A DNA stretch of 64,000 nucleotides from Bradyrhizobium sp. dw_78 (GCF_018449525.1 NZ_JAAVUS010000001.1:310001-374000), one strand, 5' to 3'. Numbered from the stretch's first letter, positions 1-11,724 are shown. Notes: generated from the letters alone by a model not told the origin. Numbers and translations: made by a program.

Positions 1-744
1 GACGACGAGCCGAAGGGCCGTTTCATCAGCATGAAGGAGGTCTTCACCTTTTCGTCGAACATCGGCGCGGCGCGCATCGCGCTGGCGCAGGGCGTCGACG
101 CGCACAAGGCCTTCCTGCGCAAGATGGGGCAGCTCGAACGGCTGCGCACCGAATTGCCGGAAAGCGCCGCGCCGATCGTGCCGCGGCACTGGGGCGAGTT
201 GAACACGATCACCATCGCGTTCGGCCACGGCATCGCGGTGGCGCCGTTGCAGGCGGTGATGGGCATCGATGCGCTGGTCAATGGCGGCTACCTGATCCCG
301 CCGACTTTCCTGAAACGCAGCGAGAGCGACGCGATGGCGCTGGCCAAGCGCGTCATCAAGCCCGATACGTCGGAAAAAATGCGCTATCTGATGCGGCTGA
401 ACGCCGAGATCGGCACCGCGCGAAAGGCCGATGTGAACGGCTATTATATCGGCGGCAAGACCGGCACCGCGGAAAAGGTCGTCGGCGGCCGCTATGCCAA
501 GAAGCGCGTGCTCACCGCCTTCACCGCGATCCTGCCGGCCGACAAGCCGCAATATCAGCTTCTGGTGATGCTGGACGAGCCGCAGCCGACCAAGGAGACC
601 TACGGCTTCATCACCTCGGGCTGGAACGCGGTGCCGACCGGCGGCGCCGTGATCGCCCGGATCGCGCCCTTGCTGGGAATCGAGCCGCGCTTCGATTTGC
701 CGCCGCCCGAGCGCCTTATTCTTGCGGCATCCAGGACGAACTAG
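1..744 (+). CDS. ftsI: Peptidoglycan D,D-transpeptidase FtsI (PBP3), C-terminal part
   Basis: This is the 3' end of a division-specific class B penicillin-binding protein. The reading frame is open from base 1, so the N-terminus and the catalytic SxxK lie outside the window. The visible part contains the second active-site motif SSN (in [10 protein letters not shown], about 51-80) and the third motif KTGTAEK (about 454-474), the two conserved elements of the transpeptidase fold. The enzyme crosslinks septal peptidoglycan in the periplasm and is the target of beta-lactams. Its position directly before murE is the standard dcw order. The C-terminus is a short tail after the transpeptidase domain, as is usual. 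The internal ATG at position 31 is not a plausible start because it falls inside the domain. Confidence 0.93.
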   Translation, partial: DDEPKGRFISMKEVFTFSSNIGAARIALAQGVDAHKAFLRKMGQLERLRTELPESAAPIVPRHWGELNTITIAFGHGIAVAPLQAVMGIDALVNGGYLIPPTFLKRSESDAMALAKRVIKPDTSEKMRYLMRLNAEIGTARKADVNGYYIGGKTGTAEKVVGGRYAKKRVLTAFTAILPADKPQYQLLVMLDEPQPTKETYGFITSGWNAVPTGGAVIARIAPLLGIEPRFDLPPPERLILAASRTN

Positions 745-801
745 TAAGTCGTAACGACCGCAATATCATTCCGTTTTTTGAAGATCCGCCGGCGCGCGAT
801 G

Positions 802-896
802 GCGTTTTCAAGCGAAGTGGAGACCGGTTCGCGTGAAGAAAACGCGTCAAAGCAGCAATCCAAAGCCAGGTTCTGATTTAATCAGAACCTGGCTTT
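802..896. repeat. Composite palindromic element, copy 1 (44-bp hairpin A plus hairpin B)
   Basis: Hairpin A spans 802-845. It starts with GCGTTTTC, ends with GAAAACGC, and has inner AGCGAA/TTCGCG arms. Hairpin B follows at 862-896, a perfect 16-bp stem (862-877 with 881-896) around the loop TTA. The element fills most of the ftsI-murE gap. Other A copies are at 25774, 41485, 54467 and, inverted, 57142. Confidence 0.85.
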
Positions 897-914
897 AACC
901 CGGACTGGAAGACC

Positions 915-2390
915 ATGAGACTTCGCGACCTGTTCAGCGACGAGGCCACGATGGATCCTCAGGCGGAAGCGCTTGCGGTCACCGGCCTTGCCGTGGACAG
1001 CCGTATCGTGAAGCCGGGCGATCTGTTCTTCGCGCTCGCGGGCAGCAAGACCGATGGCTCGCGGTTCGTCGAGGCCGCCATTGCCGCGGGCGCCGTCGCG
1101 GTAGCGGGCAACCATCCGCCCCACGGTCATCGTCTGGAGGGTGATCGTCGCGTGCCGTTTGTCGTCACGCCCAATCCGCGCCGCGCGCTGGCGCTGGCCG
1201 CGGCGAAATTTTATCCGCGGCAGCCGCAGACGATCGCGGCCGTGACCGGGACCAGCGGCAAAACGTCCGTCGCCGCCTTCACGCGGCAGATCTGGCTGCG
1301 GCTCGGCCATGCCGCGGCCAGCATCGGCACCATCGGTCTGGTGTCGCCGAAACGCACGATCTACGGCTCGCTGACGACGCCGGATCCGGTCGCTCTGCAC
1401 CGTCAGCTCGACGAGATCGCGCGCGACGGCGTCACCCATCTGGCGCTGGAGGCATCGTCTCACGGGCTCGACCAGTTTCGTCTCGACGGCGTGCATATCG
1501 CGGCCGGCGGCTTCACCAACCTGTCGCGCGACCACATGGATTATCATCCCGACGTCGCGCATTATCTCAACGCCAAGCTGCGGCTGTTCCGCGATCTGGT
1601 CGCAACCGGCGGCGCGGCGGTGATCTCGGCCGATCATGATTGCTCTCAGGCCGTGATCGGCGCGGCGCGGGCGCGCGGCCTGCGGATCATCACGGTCGGC
1701 AGCCGGGGCGATGGCGCGGGCGAGGGCATTCGTCTGGCTGGCGCCGCTATCGACGGCCTGGCGCAAAAACTTTCGCTCGAACATCGTGGCCGCCGCTATG
1801 CGACGCGGCTGCCGCTGGTCGGCGAATTCCAGATCGAGAATGCGCTGGTGGCGGCGGCCCTTGCGATCGGCACCGGCGGCGAGCCCGAGGCCGTGTTTGC
1901 CGCGCTCGAACATCTCGAAGGCGCCAAGGGGCGGCTCGAGCGCGTCGGCGAACGCAACGGCGCGCCGATCTTCGTCGATTACGCGCACAAGCCGGATGCG
2001 CTGGCGAAAGCGTTGCAGGCGTTGCGGCCTTACGCCACACGAAAGCTGGTCGTGGTGTTCGGCGCCGGCGGCGACCGCGATGCCGGCAAGCGCCCGCTGA
2101 TGGGCGCGATCGCGGCCGAGAATGCCGACCGCATCATCGTCACCGACGACAATCCGCGCAGCGAGAATCCGGCTGTGATCCGCTCGGCCATCCTCGCCGC
2201 TGCCAAAGGCGCGCGCGAAATCGGCGACCGCGCCGAGGCGATACGTACCGCGATCGCGGGTCTTGAATCCGGCGATGCGCTGCTGATCGCCGGCAAGGGC
2301 CACGAGACCGGGCAAATCGTCGGCGACCGGGTGTTGCCGTTCAGCGATCACGATGCGGTTGCTTCCGCGCTTGCGGCGAGGGTCGCATGA
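915..2390 (+). CDS. murE: UDP-MurNAc-tripeptide synthetase MurE (meso-diaminopimelate ligase)
   Basis: The enzyme adds the third residue of the peptidoglycan stem peptide to UDP-MurNAc-L-Ala-D-Glu in the cytoplasm, using ATP. At 491 aa it has normal length. The ATP-binding loop GTSGKTS is at residues 112-118. The DNPR motif at residues 412-415 is the signature of enzymes that use meso-diaminopimelate rather than lysine. The Mur ligase central domain (ALEASSHGLDQ, FTNLSRDHMDYH) and the C-terminal domain (VDYAHKPDAL, GKGHE) are both intact. The ATG at 915 has GGAAGA a few bases upstream. The stop overlaps the murF start as ATGA, which implies translational coupling. Confidence 0.97.
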   Translation: MRLRDLFSDEATMDPQAEALAVTGLAVDSRIVKPGDLFFALAGSKTDGSRFVEAAIAAGAVAVAGNHPPHGHRLEGDRRVPFVVTPNPRRALALAAAKFYPRQPQTIAAVTGTSGKTSVAAFTRQIWLRLGHAAASIGTIGLVSPKRTIYGSLTTPDPVALHRQLDEIARDGVTHLALEASSHGLDQFRLDGVHIAAGGFTNLSRDHMDYHPDVAHYLNAKLRLFRDLVATGGAAVISADHDCSQAVIGAARARGLRIITVGSRGDGAGEGIRLAGAAIDGLAQKLSLEHRGRRYATRLPLVGEFQIENALVAAALAIGTGGEPEAVFAALEHLEGAKGRLERVGERNGAPIFVDYAHKPDALAKALQALRPYATRKLVVVFGAGGDRDAGKRPLMGAIAAENADRIIVTDDNPRSENPAVIRSAILAAAKGAREIGDRAEAIRTAIAGLESGDALLIAGKGHETGQIVGDRVLPFSDHDAVASALAARVA

Positions 2391-3826
2391 GCCCGGCGCC
2401 GCTATGGACGTCGGGCGCGATGGCCGCGGCGATGCGCGCCGCGGTCCAGGGTGCGCCGCAGGAAAGCGTCACCGGCATTTCGATCGACAGCCGCACCATC
2501 GCGTCGGGCGAGGCCTATTTCGCGATCAAGGGCGATGTCCATGACGGGCACGATTTTGTCGCCGCGGCGCTGAAAGCGGGGGCGGCGCTGGCGGTGGTCG
2601 AAGCGGCGCAGCGCGATAAATTCGCGGCCGACGCGCCGCTTCTGGTGGTCGACGACGTGCTCGCCGGCCTGGTCGATCTCGCGCATGCGGCGCGCGCGCG
2701 CCTCGGGGCGCGGGTGATCGCGGTGACCGGTTCGGTCGGCAAGACTTCGACCAAGGAGGCGTTGCGGCGCGTGTTCGGCGGCCAGGGCGAGACCCACGCC
2801 TCGGTCGCGTCGTTCAACAATCATTGGGGCGTGCCGCTGTCGCTGGCGCGGTGTCCCGCGACGGCGAAATTTGCGATCTTCGAGATCGGCATGAATCACG
2901 CCGGCGAAATCGAGCCCTTGGTCAGGATGGTGCGGCCGCATGTCGCGATCGTCACCACGGTCGAGCCGGTGCATCTGGAATTCTTCGCCGGCATCGAGGC
3001 GATCGCCGACGCCAAGGCGGAGATTTTTGCCGGCATCGAGCCCGGCGGCACGGCGGTGCTCAACCGCGACAATTCGCAATTCGCCCGGCTGGCGAGCCGC
3101 GCCGAAGCGCTCGGCGTTTCGCGCATCGTGTCGTTCGGCAGCGATACGAAATCCGATGCGCGGCTGATCGACCTCGCGCTACACGCGACCTGCTCGGCGG
3201 TGCGCGCCGATATCCTTGGCCAGGACGTGACCTACAAGCTCGGCGTGCCCGGCCGTCACATGGTTATGAACTCGCTCGCGGTGCTGGCCGCCGCCGTGCT
3301 GGCGGGGGCCGACCTCGCGCTGTCCGCGCTGTCGCTGTCCGAGCTCGAACCGGCGGCGGGCCGCGGCGTCCGCCGGCTGCTCGAAGTGCCCGGCGGCGAG
3401 GCGCTGCTGATCGACGAGAGCTACAACGCCAATCCGGCATCGATGGCGGCGGCGCTGAACGTGCTGGGCCAGGCCCCGGTCGGTCCGCGCGGCCGCCGCA
3501 TTGCGATGCTCGGCGACATGCTCGAACTGGGGCCGACCAGCCCCGCGCTGCATCGCGGCCTGATCGAGGCCATCAAGGCCGATCACATCGACCTGGTCTA
3601 TTGCTGCGGGCCGCTGATGCGTCATGTGTGGGACGCCCTTCCCACGGGCAGGCGGGGCGGCTATGCCGAGGATGCGGCGGCGCTGGAAACACAGGCGGTC
3701 AGGGCCGTTCGCGCCGGCGACGCCATCATGGTCAAGGGGTCGCTGGGCTCCAGGATGAAAACGATTGTGACGGCGCTGGAAAAGCGCTTTCCGGGCAGGA
3801 CCGCGCTCGATGAAGCCGCGGTATAG
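2387..3826 (+). CDS. murF: UDP-MurNAc-tripeptide:D-alanyl-D-alanine ligase MurF
   Basis: MurF attaches the D-Ala-D-Ala dipeptide to the UDP-MurNAc-tripeptide, the last cytoplasmic step of the nucleotide precursor. The 479-aa protein has the three-domain Mur ligase layout. It shows the N-terminal motif GISIDSRTI, the P-loop GSVGKTSTK at residues 115-123, the central EIGMNHAGEI and TTVEPVHLEFF, and the C-terminal DESYNANPASM with AMLGDMLELG. Its ATG overlaps the murE stop by 4 bases. The gap to mraY is 9 bases, so murE-murF-mraY read as one transcription unit. Its D-Ala-D-Ala substrate would come from the ddl gene in the same cluster. Confidence 0.97.
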   Translation: MSPAPLWTSGAMAAAMRAAVQGAPQESVTGISIDSRTIASGEAYFAIKGDVHDGHDFVAAALKAGAALAVVEAAQRDKFAADAPLLVVDDVLAGLVDLAHAARARLGARVIAVTGSVGKTSTKEALRRVFGGQGETHASVASFNNHWGVPLSLARCPATAKFAIFEIGMNHAGEIEPLVRMVRPHVAIVTTVEPVHLEFFAGIEAIADAKAEIFAGIEPGGTAVLNRDNSQFARLASRAEALGVSRIVSFGSDTKSDARLIDLALHATCSAVRADILGQDVTYKLGVPGRHMVMNSLAVLAAAVLAGADLALSALSLSELEPAAGRGVRRLLEVPGGEALLIDESYNANPASMAAALNVLGQAPVGPRGRRIAMLGDMLELGPTSPALHRGLIEAIKADHIDLVYCCGPLMRHVWDALPTGRRGGYAEDAAALETQAVRAVRAGDAIMVKGSLGSRMKTIVTALEKRFPGRTALDEAAV

Positions 3827-3835
3827 GACAATTGA

Positions 3836-4942
3836 ATGTTTTACTGGCTGATTGATCTGTCCAACACCGTTCCCGGGCTGGGCATGTTCCGAACGGTTCT
3901 GAATGTGTTTCGCTACATCACCTTCCGCACCGGCGGGGCGATGGTGACGGGCGCGCTGTTCGTTTTCCTGTTCGGTCCCTGGATCATCGATCATTTGCGG
4001 CTGCGCCAGGGCAAGGGCCAGCCGATCCGCACCGACGGCCCGCAATCGCATCTCGTGACCAAGAAGGGCACGCCGACCATGGGCGGCCTGATGATCCTGT
4101 CCGGCCTTCTGGTCTCGACGGTGCTGTGGGCCAATCCGCTCAACCCCTATGTCTGGATCGTGCTGGCGGTGACGCTCGGCTTCGGCTTCGTCGGTTTCTA
4201 CGACGATTATCTGAAAGTGACCAAGCAGACCCATAACGGCTTCGCCGGCCGTGTCCGCCTTGCGATCGAGGCGGTGATTGCGCTGGCGGCCTGCTACGCA
4301 CTGGTGCGGCTCGGGCGGCAACCGTTCTCGACCTCGCTGGTGATCCCGTTCTTCAAGGATGTGGCGCTGAATTTCGGCTGGTTCTTCGTCGTGTTCGGCG
4401 CGTTCGTTATGGTCGGCGCCGGCAATGCGGTGAACCTCACCGACGGCCTCGACGGCCTCGCCATCGTGCCGGTCATGATCGCGGCGGCAAGCTTCGGCAT
4501 GATCGCCTATCTCGCCGGCAACGCGGTGTTCGCGGACTATCTGCAAATCAATTACGTCGCCGGCACCGGCGAACTCGCGGTGCTGTGCGGGGCGGTGATC
4601 GGCGCGGGGCTGGGATTCCTGTGGTTCAACGCGCCGCCGGCATCGATCTTCATGGGCGATACCGGTTCGCTCGCGCTCGGCGGCATGCTGGGTTCGATCG
4701 CGGTCGCGGTGAAGCACGAGATCGTGCTCGCGGTGATCGGCGGATTGTTCGTGCTGGAAGCGGTCTCGGTGATCGTGCAGGTGGCCTCGTTCAAGCTCAC
4801 CGGCAAGCGCGTGTTCCGGATGGCGCCGCTGCATCATCATTTCGAGCAGATGGGCTGGACCGAGCCGCAGATCGTGATCCGGTTCTGGATCATCTCGGTG
4901 ATGCTGGCGCTGGCCGGCCTCTCCACGCTGAAGCTGCGGTGA
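3836..4942 (+). CDS. mraY: Phospho-MurNAc-pentapeptide transferase MraY
   Basis: This integral membrane enzyme transfers phospho-MurNAc-pentapeptide to undecaprenyl phosphate and makes lipid I. At 368 aa it has family length with about ten hydrophobic segments. Diagnostic motifs are KKGTPTMGG near residue 76, FYDDYLKV near 121, [13 protein letters not shown] near 199, [12 protein letters not shown] near 273 and [11 protein letters not shown] near 333. These include the acidic residues of the Mg-dependent active site. It starts 9 bases after murF. After its stop the gene run is interrupted by a REP-like palindrome before murD. Confidence 0.97.
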   Translation: MFYWLIDLSNTVPGLGMFRTVLNVFRYITFRTGGAMVTGALFVFLFGPWIIDHLRLRQGKGQPIRTDGPQSHLVTKKGTPTMGGLMILSGLLVSTVLWANPLNPYVWIVLAVTLGFGFVGFYDDYLKVTKQTHNGFAGRVRLAIEAVIALAACYALVRLGRQPFSTSLVIPFFKDVALNFGWFFVVFGAFVMVGAGNAVNLTDGLDGLAIVPVMIAAASFGMIAYLAGNAVFADYLQINYVAGTGELAVLCGAVIGAGLGFLWFNAPPASIFMGDTGSLALGGMLGSIAVAVKHEIVLAVIGGLFVLEAVSVIVQVASFKLTGKRVFRMAPLHHHFEQMGWTEPQIVIRFWIISVMLALAGLSTLKLR

Positions 4943-4969
4943 TGACGGTGCGCCGATATTCCCATCGTC

Positions 4970-5075
4970 GTCATTCCGGGGCATCGCGTCAGCGACGAAC
5001 CCGGAATCCATTCCTCGCAGCGTATTGTGGCGCGATGGATTCCGGGTTCGTGCGTTCCGCACGCCCCGGAATGAC
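4970..5075. repeat. REP-like imperfect palindrome between mraY and murD
   Basis: The element begins GTCATTCCGGGGC and ends GCCCCGGAATGAC. Inner arms ACCCGGAATCCA and TGGATTCCGGGTT also pair, so the whole 106 bp can fold into one long interrupted hairpin. The same end sequences recur in several other gaps in this window. Confidence 0.85.
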
Positions 5076-5087
5076 GGATACCAAGTC

Positions 5088-6488
5088 ATGATTCCCGTCA
5101 CCTCATTCGCCGGCAAGACGGTCGCGGTGTTCGGTCTCGGCGGCTCCGGGCTGGCAAGCTGCCACGCCTTGAAAGCGGGCGGCGCGGAAGTGATCGCCGG
5201 CGACGACAGCGCCGAGCGGCTGGCGGAGGCCGCCAAGGCCGGTTTCATCACCGCCGATCTGCGCACGGTGTCGTGGGCGAATTTCGCAGCCCTGGTGCTG
5301 ACGCCGGGCGTGCCGCTCACCCATCCCGCGCCGCATTGGAGCGTCGTGATGGCGCAACAGGCCGGCGTCGAAGTCATCGGCGATGTCGAATTGTTCTGCC
5401 GCGAGCGGCAGCGTCATGCGCCGGACGCGCCATTCGTCGCGATCACCGGCACCAACGGCAAATCGACCACCACCGCGCTGATCGCGCATCTGATGCGGGT
5501 CGCCGGCCACGACACCCAGATGGGGGGCAATATCGGCACCGCGATCCTGTCGCTGGAGCCGCCGCGGATGGGGCGCGTGCATGTGATCGAGATGTCGTCC
5601 TACCAGATCGATCTGGCGCCGTCGCTCGATCCTTCGGTCGGCATCCTGATCAATGTCAGCGAGGATCATATCGACCGGCACGGCACGCTCGAACATTATG
5701 CCGCGGTGAAGGAGCGCCTGGTCGCCGGTGTGCAGCCGCAAGGCACCTCGATCGTCGGTGTCGATGACGGCTGGTGCCGCGACATCGCCGACCGCCTCGG
5801 GCGCGCCGGCAGGCGCGTGGTCCGCATCTCCGTGAAAAATCCGCTGCCCGACGGCGTCTATGTCGAGCATGAAACCATCCTGCGCGCCGCCGGCGGCGCG
5901 CAGAGCGAGATCGCGCGGATCGGCGGCATCGGTTCGCTGCGCGGCCTGCATAATGCGCAGAACGCGGCGTGTGCGTCGGCCTGCGCGCTGGCGCTGGGTG
6001 TCGGCGCTGACGTTCTGCAAAACGGCTTGCGCAGCTTTCCGGGCCTTGCGCACCGCATGGAGCAGGTCGGGCGGCTCGGCCGCGTGTTGTTCGTCAACGA
6101 CTCCAAGGCCACCAACGCCGACGCCACCTCGCACGCGCTGGCGTCATTCCCCGATATTTTCTGGATCGCCGGCGGCAAGCCGAAGGCCGGCGGCATCAGC
6201 AGCCTGACCGGATATTTCCCGCGCATCCGAAACGCCTATCTGATCGGGGAAGCGGCGCAGGAATTTTCCGGCACGCTTGGCGACCATGTGGCGCATGAAA
6301 TCAGCGGGACGCTCGATGTCGCGGTCGCACATGCCGCGCGCGATGCGGAAGCCTCCGGGATAGCCGATCCCGTGGTGCTGCTGTCGCCGGCCTGCGCCTC
6401 GTTCGACCAGTACCGCAATTTCGAGATCCGCGGCGCGAAGTTTCGTGACCTCGTCACAGCCATGCCGGGCGTCAAGCCGGTTGTGTGA
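5088..6488 (+). CDS. murD: UDP-MurNAc-L-alanine:D-glutamate ligase MurD
   Basis: MurD adds D-glutamate to UDP-MurNAc-L-Ala. I place the start at the ATG at 5088 ([21 protein letters not shown]), giving 466 aa. The frame is open 21 codons further upstream to 5025, but those codons lie in the palindromic repeat and encode an unrelated Arg-rich stretch. The N-terminal Rossmann motif is FGLGGSG. The ATP loop GTNGKSTTT is at residues 121-129. Further Mur ligase motifs are [30 protein letters not shown] and [12 protein letters not shown]. All fit a functional enzyme. Confidence 0.96.
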   Translation: MIPVTSFAGKTVAVFGLGGSGLASCHALKAGGAEVIAGDDSAERLAEAAKAGFITADLRTVSWANFAALVLTPGVPLTHPAPHWSVVMAQQAGVEVIGDVELFCRERQRHAPDAPFVAITGTNGKSTTTALIAHLMRVAGHDTQMGGNIGTAILSLEPPRMGRVHVIEMSSYQIDLAPSLDPSVGILINVSEDHIDRHGTLEHYAAVKERLVAGVQPQGTSIVGVDDGWCRDIADRLGRAGRRVVRISVKNPLPDGVYVEHETILRAAGGAQSEIARIGGIGSLRGLHNAQNAACASACALALGVGADVLQNGLRSFPGLAHRMEQVGRLGRVLFVNDSKATNADATSHALASFPDIFWIAGGKPKAGGISSLTGYFPRIRNAYLIGEAAQEFSGTLGDHVAHEISGTLDVAVAHAARDAEASGIADPVVLLSPACASFDQYRNFEIRGAKFRDLVTAMPGVKPVV

Positions 6489-6511
6489 AGACGGCTGCGG
6501 CATGGAAAGTC

Positions 6512-6613
6512 GTCATACTCCGCGAAAGCGGGGTATCCAGTACGCCGCGGCCGCGGGATGTTGCATGGCGAGAGTCGTGGAATACTGGATCACCCGCCTT
6601 CGCGGGTGATGAC
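6512..6613. repeat. REP-like imperfect palindrome between murD and ftsW
   Basis: The outer arms GTCATACTCCGCGAAAGCGGGG and its partner ending CGCGGGTGATGAC enclose the inner arms GGTATCCAGTA and TACTGGATCA. The end sequences differ from the CATTCCGG type, but the architecture is the same. It occupies most of the 237-bp gap. Confidence 0.75.
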
Positions 6614-6725
6614 CGTCAACAGACGGTATGGCACGAAGCCCTATCGCAAAAGTTATCCATTCCATTAACCCCTTCGAAACCATCATCGGCGACCAATGGC
6701 AGTCCCTTGCCCTGTGGGAACGCCC

Positions 6726-7877
6726 ATGATCTCCCGTGAAGAACGCACCCCCCTGAGCGAATGGTGGTGGACCGTCGACCGGCTGCAACTGGCGGCGATC
6801 ATCGCGCTGATGCTGGCCGGGATCATCCTGTCGCTGGCGGCGAGTCCGCCGGTCGCGGTCCGGATCGGGCTCGATCCATTTCACTTCTTCAATCATCACG
6901 TGATGTTCCTGGCGCCGGCCTTCATGGTGATGATCGCCGTCTCGTTCCTGTCGCCGCAGCAGATTCGCCGCAGCGCGCTGATCGTGTTCGCGGTCTCGAT
7001 CACGCTGATCGCGGTGACGCTGCTGATCGGCCCCGAGGTCAAGGGCTCGCGGCGCTGGATCACGCTGCTCGGCGTCAACATCCAGGCCTCCGAATCCGCC
7101 AAGCCCGCCTTCGTGGTGCTGGCGGCATGGCTGTTCGCGGAATCGACCAAGCGGCCGGAAATGCCGGCGACCTCGATGGCGCTGGTGCTGCTGCTGACGC
7201 TGGTGTCGCTGTTGGTGATGGAGCCCGATTTCGGCCAGACCATGCTGATCTCGATGGTGTGGGGCGTCTTGTTCTTCATCGCCGGCATGCGGATGGTCTG
7301 GGTGATGGGGCTCGCGGGCGTCGCGAGCGCCGGGCTGTTCATCGCCTATCTGCTGGTGCCGCACGTCGCCGGGCGCATCCAGCGCTTCATGAACCCGGCA
7401 TCGGGCGATACGTTTCAGGTCGATACCGCGCTCGAAGCCTTCTACAATGGCGGCTGGTTCGGGCTCGGGCCGGGCGAGGGCATCGCCAAGCGCAGCCTGC
7501 CGGACAGCCATACCGATTTCGTGTTCGCGGTGGCGGCGGAGGAATTCGGCATCGTGCTCTGTCTGATATTGCTCTCGCTGTTCGCCTTCATCGTGATCCG
7601 CGCGCTGTCGCGGGCGTATGCGACCGAGGACATGTTCGCGCGGTTCGCGGCTTCCGGCCTTGCGGTGCTGTTCGGCGTGCAGGCCGCGATCAACATGTCG
7701 GTCAATCTGCAACTGATTCCGGCCAAGGGCATGACGCTGCCGTTCATCTCCTATGGCGGCTCGTCGATCGTCTCGCTGGCCTATGGCGTCGGCATGATGC
7801 TCGCCTTGACCCGGCACCGGCCCCGCACCGAAATGGAATCGATCAGCGACGCCAACGCGTTGCGCAGCTACGCTTGA
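6726..7877 (+). CDS. ftsW: Lipid II polymerase / division protein FtsW
   Basis: FtsW is a SEDS-family membrane glycosyltransferase that polymerises septal peptidoglycan with FtsI. I chose the ATG at 6726 (MISREERTPLSEWWW, 383 aa); the in-frame ATG at 6696 would add ten residues unlike the family. About ten hydrophobic segments are present. Conserved features are RRWITLLG near residue 108, EPDFGQTML near 167, a periplasmic stretch with GPGEGIAKRSLPDSHTDF near 250, and the C-terminal IPAKGMTLPFISYGGSS near 332, a SEDS signature. It sits between murD and murG, the usual dcw position. Confidence 0.95.
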   Translation: MISREERTPLSEWWWTVDRLQLAAIIALMLAGIILSLAASPPVAVRIGLDPFHFFNHHVMFLAPAFMVMIAVSFLSPQQIRRSALIVFAVSITLIAVTLLIGPEVKGSRRWITLLGVNIQASESAKPAFVVLAAWLFAESTKRPEMPATSMALVLLLTLVSLLVMEPDFGQTMLISMVWGVLFFIAGMRMVWVMGLAGVASAGLFIAYLLVPHVAGRIQRFMNPASGDTFQVDTALEAFYNGGWFGLGPGEGIAKRSLPDSHTDFVFAVAAEEFGIVLCLILLSLFAFIVIRALSRAYATEDMFARFAASGLAVLFGVQAAINMSVNLQLIPAKGMTLPFISYGGSSIVSLAYGVGMMLALTRHRPRTEMESISDANALRSYA

Positions 7878-7907
7878 CGAACGCCGCGCTGTCGACGATT
7901 GGAAGTC

Positions 7908-9023
7908 ATGGACAACGCGCCTCTCATCCTGCTGGCGGCGGGCGGCACCGGCGGTCATCTGTTTCCCGCCGAGGCGCTCGGCGTCGAACTGGTCCGGCGC
8001 GGCTATCGCGTGCGCCTCGCCACCGATTCCCGCGCGCTGCGCTATAGCGGCCTGTTCTCCAAGGACATGATCGACGTGGTGCCGAGCGAGACCGTGCGCA
8101 GCCGCGCGCCGTGGTCGCTGGCCTATACCGGGTTGATGCTCGGCTACGGGGCCCTGGTGGCGCTCAATCTGGTGCGGCGGCTGAAGCCCGTGGCCGTGGT
8201 CGGCTTCGGCGGCTATCCGACGGTGCCGCCGCTGATCGCGGCGCGGTTGCTCGGCGTGCCCGGCATCGTCCATGACGCCAATGCGGTGCTCGGCCGCGCC
8301 AACCGCTTTCTCGCCAGTCGCGTCAGCGCGATCGCGACCTCGCTGCCGGGCGTGCTCGATCGCGATCCGGCACTGGCGGGCAAGACCACCACCGTCGGCA
8401 CGCCGATGCGTCCCGCGATCCTGGCCGCCGCTGCCTCGAATTACGCTTCGCCCGAACCGGACGGGCCGCTGCGCCTGCTGGTGGTCGGCGGCAGCCAGGG
8501 CGCTCGGGTGATGAGCGATATCGTGCCCGGCGCGATCGAGCGTCTGCCGCCATCGCTGTGGAGCCGGCTGGTCCTCACCCAGCAGGTGCGGGAGGAAGAC
8601 ATGGCGCGGGTTCGCGCGGTCTACGACCGGCTCAGGATCAATGTGGAACTGGCGCCCTTCTTCGGCGATCTGCCGGCGCGGCTGGCGTCGAACTATCTGG
8701 TGATTTCTCGTTCCGGCGCCGGCACGGTGGCCGAACTCGCCGCGATCGGCCGGCCCTCGATTCTGGTGCCGCTGCCGGGTTCGATCGACCAGGACCAATT
8801 CGCCAATGCCGGCGTGCTGGCGGAGGCGGGCGGGGCCATCCGCATCGTGCAGAAGGAATTCACGCCGGAGCGGCTGGCTGCCGAAATCTCCGCGCTCGCC
8901 GCGGAACCTGCGCGGCTGACGGCGATGGCGGCGAAAGCGCGCACCGTCGGCCGGCTCGATGCCGCCGAGCGGCTGGCCGATCTGGTGGAAAAAGTCGCCA
9001 GAATCTCACCGGTTCGCGTGTAG
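7908..9023 (+). CDS. murG: UDP-GlcNAc:lipid I N-acetylglucosaminyltransferase MurG
   Basis: MurG converts lipid I to lipid II on the cytoplasmic face of the membrane. The GT-B glycosyltransferase fold is indicated by the N-terminal loop AAGGTGGHLFPA at about residues 9-20, GFGGYPTVPPL near 100 and VVGGSQGARV near 192. The C-terminal nucleotide-binding segment is SGAGTVAELAAIGRPSI, followed by GSIDQDQFANA. I take the ATG at 7908 (MDNAPLILLAAGG, 371 aa). A TTG at 7899 is an alternative that adds three residues. The purine tract GGAAG just before 7908 is close for an ordinary ribosome site, so the exact start is less sure than the identity. Confidence 0.95.
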   Translation: MDNAPLILLAAGGTGGHLFPAEALGVELVRRGYRVRLATDSRALRYSGLFSKDMIDVVPSETVRSRAPWSLAYTGLMLGYGALVALNLVRRLKPVAVVGFGGYPTVPPLIAARLLGVPGIVHDANAVLGRANRFLASRVSAIATSLPGVLDRDPALAGKTTTVGTPMRPAILAAAASNYASPEPDGPLRLLVVGGSQGARVMSDIVPGAIERLPPSLWSRLVLTQQVREEDMARVRAVYDRLRINVELAPFFGDLPARLASNYLVISRSGAGTVAELAAIGRPSILVPLPGSIDQDQFANAGVLAEAGGAIRIVQKEFTPERLAAEISALAAEPARLTAMAAKARTVGRLDAAERLADLVEKVARISPVRV

Positions 9024-9043
9024 ACGCGCCAAACGGAAGACTG

Positions 9044-9085
9044 GTCATTCCGGACAGCCTGCGAAGCAGGCTGATCCGGAATGAC
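9044..9085. repeat. REP-like short palindrome between murG and murC
   Basis: GTCATTCCGGACAGCCTGC pairs with the downstream arm ending CCGGAATGAC, forming a compact near-perfect 42-bp hairpin. It has the same terminal sequences as the larger elements. Confidence 0.8.
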
Positions 9086-9201
9086 GGGAAAAAGGCTTGT
9101 CAGGCCACGCGAAAGCGGGGCATCCAGTTGACTGCAGCGGCTGATTTGCGCCGCAAATGCCTGTCCAATTGCGGATAGCCATGTCTTTTAAGGAAACACG
9201 C

Positions 9202-10605
<1,404 letters not shown>

Positions 10606-10630
10606 GGGCGCCGGTGCTGCAGTCAAGTTC

Positions 10631-10784
10631 GTCATGGCCGGGCTTGTTCCGGCCGGCGGACGAGATCGTTTGTCACGCCGACGTAAAGAATGCCATTCGG
10701 ACGATTGGTCAGAATATAAACGTACCCGCCTGCCATATTGACATTCCGCGAGACGTGGATGGCCGGGACAAACCCGGCCATGAC
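10631..10784. repeat. REP-like palindrome between murC and murB
   Basis: GTCATGGCCGGGCTTGTTCC at the left pairs with GGGACAAACCCGGCCATGAC at the right, about 110 bp of less structured sequence apart. It fills almost the whole 196-bp murC-murB gap. A related left arm occurs at 23822. Confidence 0.75.
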
Positions 10785-10801
10785 GAGGCGAGCGATCCGA
10801 C

Positions 10802-11722
10802 ATGACCTTCCCCGACATCACGCCCGAGCTCAAAGCCGCGATGCCGGAATTGCGCGGGCGGCTGCTGGCGAACCAGTCGCTGGCCGAACTGACATGGTTT
10901 CGGGTCGGCGGTCCGGCGCAGGTGCTGTTCACGCCGTCGGACGAAGACGATCTGGCTTATTTCCTCGCGCATCTGCCGAGTGAGCTGCCGGTCTATGTGG
11001 TCGGCGTCGGCTCCAATCTGATTGTGCGCGATGGCGGCATGCCGGGGGTGGTGATCCGGCTGTCGCCGCGCGTCTTCGGCGAAATTCACGCGGAGGGCGA
11101 TATCGTCGGCGCCGGTACGGCGGCGCTCGACAAGCGCGTGGCCGAGGCAGCCGCCACCGCCGGAATTGGCGGGCTGGAATTCTTCTTCGGCATTCCCGGC
11201 ACCATCGGCGGCGCGCTGCGCATGAATGCCGGCGCCAATGGCGGCGAGACCAGGGATGTTCTGATCGAGGCGTCCGGCATCGGCCGCGATGGCACGAAAC
11301 ACAGGTTTACGAATGCTGGGATGCAATTCGACTATCGCAACAGCGGCGTCGATCCCTCGGTCATCTTCACCGGCGCACGGTTTCGTGGTCTGCCCACCGC
11401 GCCGGAAGCGATCCGGGCCCGGATGGCCGAGGTGCAGCACCATCGCGAGACCGCGCAGCCGATCCGCGAAAAGACCGGCGGTTCGACCTTCAAGAATCCG
11501 CCCGGACACAGCGCCTGGAAACTGATCGACGCCGCCGGCTGCCGCGGCCTGCGCGTCGGTGGCGCGCAGGTGTCGGAGATGCACTGCAATTTCCTGATCA
11601 ATACCGGAGCCGCGACCGGCCATGATATCGAAACGCTGGGCGAGACGGTTCGCGCGCGGGTGAAGGAAAATTCCGGAATTGAGCTACACTGGGAAATCAA
11701 GCGGATCGGGATTCCGCTATAG
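10802..11722 (+). CDS. murB: UDP-N-acetylenolpyruvoylglucosamine reductase MurB
   Basis: MurB is a FAD enzyme that reduces enolpyruvyl-UDP-GlcNAc to UDP-MurNAc with NADPH. At 306 aa with no long insertion it is a type II-like short MurB. FAD-binding motifs are WFRVGGPAQ at residues 32-40, [12 protein letters not shown] near 68 and [20 protein letters not shown] near 125. The catalytic serine region [10 protein letters not shown] is at about 226-235, followed by [20 protein letters not shown]. The start ATG at 10802 follows directly on the repeat. Synthesis of UDP-MurNAc by MurB feeds MurC, encoded just upstream. Confidence 0.95.
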   Translation: MTFPDITPELKAAMPELRGRLLANQSLAELTWFRVGGPAQVLFTPSDEDDLAYFLAHLPSELPVYVVGVGSNLIVRDGGMPGVVIRLSPRVFGEIHAEGDIVGAGTAALDKRVAEAAATAGIGGLEFFFGIPGTIGGALRMNAGANGGETRDVLIEASGIGRDGTKHRFTNAGMQFDYRNSGVDPSVIFTGARFRGLPTAPEAIRARMAEVQHHRETAQPIREKTGGSTFKNPPGHSAWKLIDAAGCRGLRVGGAQVSEMHCNFLINTGAATGHDIETLGETVRARVKENSGIELHWEIKRIGIPL

Positions 11723-11724
11723 TC